A stretch of 64,000 bases of DNA, from assembly GCF_030066895.1 (NCBI RefSeq), contig NZ_JASJAV010000003.1, positions 62,001 to 126,000 of the forward strand, read 5' to 3'. A program made the translations under genes and the position numbers. This stretch comes from Breoghania sp. GTDB lineage: Bacteria; Pseudomonadota; Alphaproteobacteria; Rhizobiales; Stappiaceae. Below the pieces are notes generated by a model, which searched no databases, was not told where the DNA came from, and worked only from the letters and a program-made list of their open reading frames with translations. How positions within the stretch are numbered: position 1 is the stretch's first letter; each line of letters begins with the position of its first letter. Below, one piece after another: positions 60,860 to 64,000 of this stretch.

Positions 60860-62186
60860 ATGCGTCTGTGGATCAAGAACCCGATAGCCATTCTCGCGGA
60901 CGACGCGGAACGCGGCGTTGTGGTCGAGGGCGGGGTTATCGTCGAATGCGTGGGCAAGGGGACGGAACCGCAAGCCCACGACAAGGTTTTCGACGCATCG
61001 CGGCATGTGTGATCATGCCGGGGCTGGTCAACACGCATCACCACTTCTTCTAGACCCTGACGCGTGCGCATCCGTCTGCCATCAACAAGGAGCTGTTTCC
61101 CTGGCTCAAGTCGCTCTATCCGATCTGGACCAGGAACGTGACGCCTGAGATTTTTCGGCTCGGGACGCGCTTTGCGCTGACCGAACTCCTGATGTCCGGC
61201 TGCACGACCGCCTCAGACCATCACTATCTCTTCCCCGCCGGGCTTAAGAACGCGATGGATATTCAGGTGGAGGAGGCTCAACGTCTCGGCATCTGCATGA
61301 CGGTGTCGCGCGGATCGATGGACTTGTCTGAAAAAGATGGAGGGCTGCCGCCGGACGGCGCGGTTCAGGACGAGGATACGATCATCGCCGACTGCGAGCG
61401 GGTTCTTTAGAAGTACCATGACCCGTCCGAAGGCTCGTTCATTCAGGTGGCGCTCTCTCCTTGTGCGCCATTCACCGTCACCAAGCATCTCATGACCGAA
61501 AGTGCGCGGCTTGCGGACAAGTGCGATTGCCGCCTGCACACGCATCTGGGCGAAACGCTGGATGAGAACGACTATTGCGAACATCATTTCCAGTGCCGTC
61601 TGGTGGATTATCTGGAAGAGGCCGGCTGGCTCAATGGTCGGGTTTGGCTTGCGCACGGCATTCATTTCAACGATGACGAGGTGAAGAAGCTCGGCCAGCA
61701 TTGCGTCGGGGTCTGCCATTGCCCGACCTCCAACATGGTGCTCGCCTCCGGTCAGTGTCGAACCAGGGAACTGGAAGCCGCCGGAAATCCGGTGGGCCTC
61801 GGCGTCGAACGACAATTCCAACCTGATGGGAGGGGGTTCGGCACGCTTTGATGATCAATCGGCTGACCTACGATGCCACAGTGAGCCATTTCGATGTGTT
61901 CCGCTGGGCGACCGAAGGATCCGCCCGTTGCCTGGGGCGCACCGGTATCGGCAAGATCGAGGTTGGCCGTCAGGCGGACATGTCGTTCTACACGCTCGAT
62001 GAGTTGCGCTTCTCCGGTGGCGGCGATCCTCTGGCGACGCTGGTGCTCTGCGGAGCGCATTCGGCCGACCGGGTCATGATTGCCGGTGACTGGAAGGTCG
62101 AGGACGCGGTGCCGGTGCGTATGGACATAGAGCGTCTGCGCTTTGAGCACGGCGAAGCGGCAAAGCGGTTTCTGGAAGGGCTTTGA
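60860..62186 (+). pseudogene. Amidohydrolase of the 8-oxoguanine deaminase/AtzB-like group, decayed
   Basis: The remnant is an amidohydrolase with metal ligands in MPGLVNTHHHFF and LHTHLGETLDE, and a C-terminal IEVGRQADMSFYTLDELRFS. It starts at an ATG at 60860 with GAGG upstream. Lesions: a one-base loss near 61011 before MPGLVNT, in-frame TAG at 61051-61053 (relatives have Gln after HHHF-x) and at 61408-61410, and a small deletion near 61812 that removes the metal-binding Asp expected after VGLGV, followed by another shift around 61830. It is likely a purine or related heterocycle deaminase in origin. Confidence 0.82.
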
Positions 62187-62428
62187 CATCCGACCGCTGA
62201 TGTGTACCAAATAGCGCTTGGCGGTCCCGGAATATGGTCGGGGTCGCCCCCCGTTTTGACTGCTTCCGGTTAAACCGATTTAGCTTTCAGATCATTCGTA
62301 TTCCGTACAAATCATTGATTTTCCTGCGTCATCCGCCGCAGTTTTTGATCTATGTTAAAGCTGCTCGCAGCCCCTTGCCGGGAAGGTGCGGGCCTCAACA
62401 AGATCAACATCCCGACCGGAGGATTCTC

Positions 62429-63154
62429 ATGGAACCCAAGGGGGAATATTATCAGCTCGATCGGCTTCTGCACCCGCCCGCGCTTGCTCCCAACTACAAG
62501 ACGGACGTGACCCGATCGTACAAATACGCTCTGCTGTCGTTGCAGAATTCCTTGTCGGAGATGACGGGTCCCGTCTTCGGCCACAATGAACTCGGTCCGC
62601 TCGACAACGATCTCATTCGCAACTACGCGAAGGACGGGGATCCGATCGGCCAACGCATCATCGTTCACGGCCGTGTTCTGGATGAAAACGGTCGTCCGGT
62701 GCCCAATACGCTGCTGGAGTTTTGGCAGGCCAATGCGGGCGGACGCTATCGGCACGAGAAGGATACCTACCTGGCGCCGATCGATCCGAATTTCGGCGGT
62801 TGCGGTCGCACGCTCACTAACGAGGACGGGTACTATTTCTTCCGCACCATCAAGTCGGGTTCGTATCCGCGGCGCAACTTCGTCAATAACTGGCGTCCGG
62901 CCGACATCCACTTCTCGATCTTCGGCCCGGCGTTTGCCCAGCGCCTGATCGCCCAGATGTATTTCGAAGGCGATCCGCTGATCTGGTCCTGCCCGATCGT
63001 GCGCGCCATTCCTGATGACGAAGCCATCCGCGCACTCATCGTGCCGCTCGACATGAATGCGACGGTTCCCCTCGATTGCCGTGCCTACAAGTTCGATATC
63101 GTGCTGCGCGGACGGCGTTCGACCATGTTTGAAAACCGACTGGAGGGGAACTGA
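62429..63154 (+). CDS. pcaH: Protocatechuate 3,4-dioxygenase beta subunit, one iron ligand replaced
   Basis: PcaH carries the catalytic Fe(III) of intradiol protocatechuate dioxygenase, which opens the ring at the start of the beta-ketoadipate pathway. The 241-residue product is uninterrupted with a good ribosome site (CCGGAGGATTCTC). The two Tyr ligands are present (Tyr107 in GGRYRHEK and Tyr146 in SGSYPRRN). The first His ligand of the motif RPAHIHF is Asp here (residue 159, codon 62903-62905, motif RPADIHF), while the second (His161) is intact. Neighbouring conserved positions are also changed (YPRRN for YPWRN). The enzyme may be inactive or have altered metal binding. Confidence 0.92.
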   Translation: MEPKGEYYQLDRLLHPPALAPNYKTDVTRSYKYALLSLQNSLSEMTGPVFGHNELGPLDNDLIRNYAKDGDPIGQRIIVHGRVLDENGRPVPNTLLEFWQANAGGRYRHEKDTYLAPIDPNFGGCGRTLTNEDGYYFFRTIKSGSYPRRNFVNNWRPADIHFSIFGPAFAQRLIAQMYFEGDPLIWSCPIVRAIPDDEAIRALIVPLDMNATVPLDCRAYKFDIVLRGRRSTMFENRLEGN

Positions 63155-63157
63155 GCC

Positions 63158-63784
63158 ATGGTGCAGCCTCTGAACTATCTGCGCGAAACCGCATCCCAGA
63201 CGGCCGGTCTCTACGTTCATATCGGCCTCATCCCCAAACAGGTGGGTTTCGATATCTTCGAAAATCAGCTCGGGGAAACCATGGTGACGCCGCAAACGAA
63301 GGGCGAGCGGATCACCATCGAGGGGCGCGTTTTCGATGCAACGGGAACGCCGTTGTGCGACGTGCTCTTGGAAATCTGGCAGGCCAATGCCGAGGGGCGC
63401 TACAATCACCCCGAGGACAATCAGGACAAGCCTGTCGATCCCGATTTCCGCGGATGGGGGCGGATCGGCTCGCACTTCGATACCGGCGTCTATCGTTTCG
63501 AGACGATCAAGCCGGGCGTTGTGCGCGGACGCAACGCTCGCGCGATGGCGCCGCATATCAATTTCTGGATTGTCGCGCGCGGCATCAATATCGGCCTCAA
63601 CACGCGGATGTACTTCTCCGATGAAACCGAGGCGAATGCCAAGGATCCGGTTCTCAACCTGATTGAGCTGAAAAAACGTCGTCAGACGCTGATTGCAGAC
63701 CGTCAGGAGCGGGACGGCGAGGTGGTCTATACGTTCGACATCCACCTGCAGGGCGATCAGGAAACCGTGTTCTTCGATATCTGA
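63158..63784 (+). CDS. pcaG: Protocatechuate 3,4-dioxygenase alpha subunit
   Basis: PcaG is the non-catalytic but structurally required subunit of the dioxygenase. The 208-residue product has the intradiol dioxygenase pattern LLEIWQANAEGRYNHPEDN and ends in IHLQGDQETVFFDI. It starts three bases after the pcaH stop, so both are cotranscribed and probably assemble in equal amounts. No lesion is visible. The rest of the pathway genes are not in this window. Confidence 0.95.
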   Translation: MVQPLNYLRETASQTAGLYVHIGLIPKQVGFDIFENQLGETMVTPQTKGERITIEGRVFDATGTPLCDVLLEIWQANAEGRYNHPEDNQDKPVDPDFRGWGRIGSHFDTGVYRFETIKPGVVRGRNARAMAPHINFWIVARGINIGLNTRMYFSDETEANAKDPVLNLIELKKRRQTLIADRQERDGEVVYTFDIHLQGDQETVFFDI

Positions 63785-63810
63785 TCCGTTCCCACCGTTT
63801 GAAAAGATGA

Positions 63811-63846
63811 AGGCCGATCTCCCATCTCGGGAGGTCGGCCTTTTTT
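63811..63846 (+). terminator. Rho-independent terminator after pcaG
   Basis: The stem AGGCCGATCTCCC / GGGAGGTCGGCCT is 13 pairs long with one non-canonical pair and is followed by six T. It ends the pcaHG unit. Confidence 0.88.
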
Positions 63847-63873
63847 ATCGGATCAAGGGATGAGCGGGCAGGC

Positions 63874-64000
63874 TCAGATCACAAGCGAACCGACGAGGCG
63901 GCTGGATTGCTCGTAAGCGCGTTGGGCCGTGAGATTGTTGTCGGCGGTTTGCCTGTCGGATGATCGGGTTTGCTCAAGTGGGCTTGCCTGATCGACGTCC
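63874..64000 (-). CDS. C-terminal end of an unidentified protein, cut by the window edge
   Basis: An open frame enters from the right edge and stops at 63874 (TGA). The last 41 residues are readable, including NNLTAQRAYEQSSRLVGSLV at the C-terminus. The amphipathic pattern vaguely resembles C-terminal helices of flagellar or hook proteins, but this is far too little to assign a function. It converges on pcaG. Confidence 0.45.
   Translation of the reverse strand, partial: DVDQASPLEQTRSSDRQTADNNLTAQRAYEQSSRLVGSLVI

Noticed and set aside
157-61410. Genome-wide reassignment of TAG to an amino acid
   Set aside because: At least eight intact genes here (dut, rsmI, cysK, trpB, trpA, nth, mnmE, parA) end in TAG at the expected place, and TGA and TAA also occur inside decayed genes. 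A local suppressor is not excluded but there is no positive evidence.
1-64000. CRISPR array, prophage, insertion sequence, or integrase
   Set aside because: I saw no regularly spaced repeats, no transposase or integrase motif, and no terminal inverted repeats of IS type. The decay seen here is by small lesions rather than insertions.
1-64000. tRNA or rRNA genes
   Set aside because: Reading the longer gaps on both strands I found no cloverleaf with T-loop consensus and no rRNA-like segment. A covariance-model scan would settle this.

Overview
The window looks like a chromosomal segment of a GC-rich alphaproteobacterium of the Hyphomicrobiales (Rhizobiales) type. The evidence is gene order and regulators: hemE-hemJ-rho-mnmE-mnmG-rsmG-parA-parB is the usual origin-proximal block of this group, irr-fabA-fabB-fabI and trpF-trpB-trpA-accD-folC are standard rhizobial neighbourhoods, and the gap upstream of hemE carries CtrA-type sites (TTAA-N7-TTAA) and a DnaA box, as at the Caulobacter-type origin. 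I did not identify the species.

Layout. 1-3.6 kb: a wrecked hybrid histidine kinase and a frameshifted comM. 3.7-9.7 kb: a 27-residue membrane peptide, gshB, dut, coaBC, a lipoprotein (LppC-type), then divergent rsmI and yraN. 9.9-19.5 kb: frameshifted cysK, then trpS, murJ, glnD and mutS on the minus strand. 19.6-27.4 kb: maeB with a ruined C-terminal domain, then trpF, trpB, a DUF1127 gene, trpA, accD and folC. 27.5-31.4 kb: an Ada/Ogt-type regulator, a decayed HerA-like ATPase, a frameshifted DUF2244 gene, and nth. 31.6-36.1 kb: irr, fabA, fabB, fabI and an SH3 protein. 36.4-41.1 kb: a decayed hydroxyacid dehydrogenase, dnaQ, coaE, aroE, and dead maf and ppsR. 41.1-53.7 kb: the putative oriC, hemE, hemJ, rho, dead GNAT and YyaL-type genes, mnmE, mnmG, nonsense-interrupted rsmG, parA and parB, with parS-like sites. 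53.8-62.2 kb: a catabolic/transport cluster (flavoprotein reductase, FAD-linked oxidase, amidohydrolase, NitT/TauT-type ABC transporter, RidA, second amidohydrolase), most of it broken. 62.4-63.8 kb: pcaH and pcaG. The last 127 bases hold the end of an unidentified minus-strand gene.

The dominant feature is decay. About 18 of roughly 56 protein genes are interrupted by frameshifts, in-frame stops of all three kinds, or small internal deletions. Genes expected to be essential (dnaQ, coaE, coaBC, accD, fabABI, trpS, murJ, hemE, rho) are uninterrupted, while the broken ones are mostly dispensable. Several lesions (a 4-base tandem duplication, an internal deletion between repeats, multiple stops in one gene) are hard to explain as read errors, although single-base homopolymer shifts such as the one in cysK could be. 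Some uninterrupted genes also carry changes at normally invariant catalytic positions (trpA, pcaH). Together this suggests recent relaxation of selection, as in a lineage that has become host-restricted or otherwise specialised. That last step is inference.

The most rewarding parts for follow-up are the oriC candidate with paired CtrA sites, the parS-like sites (one of them built into the long hairpin after rho), the tiny membrane peptide at 3.8 kb, and the decaying N-compound catabolic cluster after parB.
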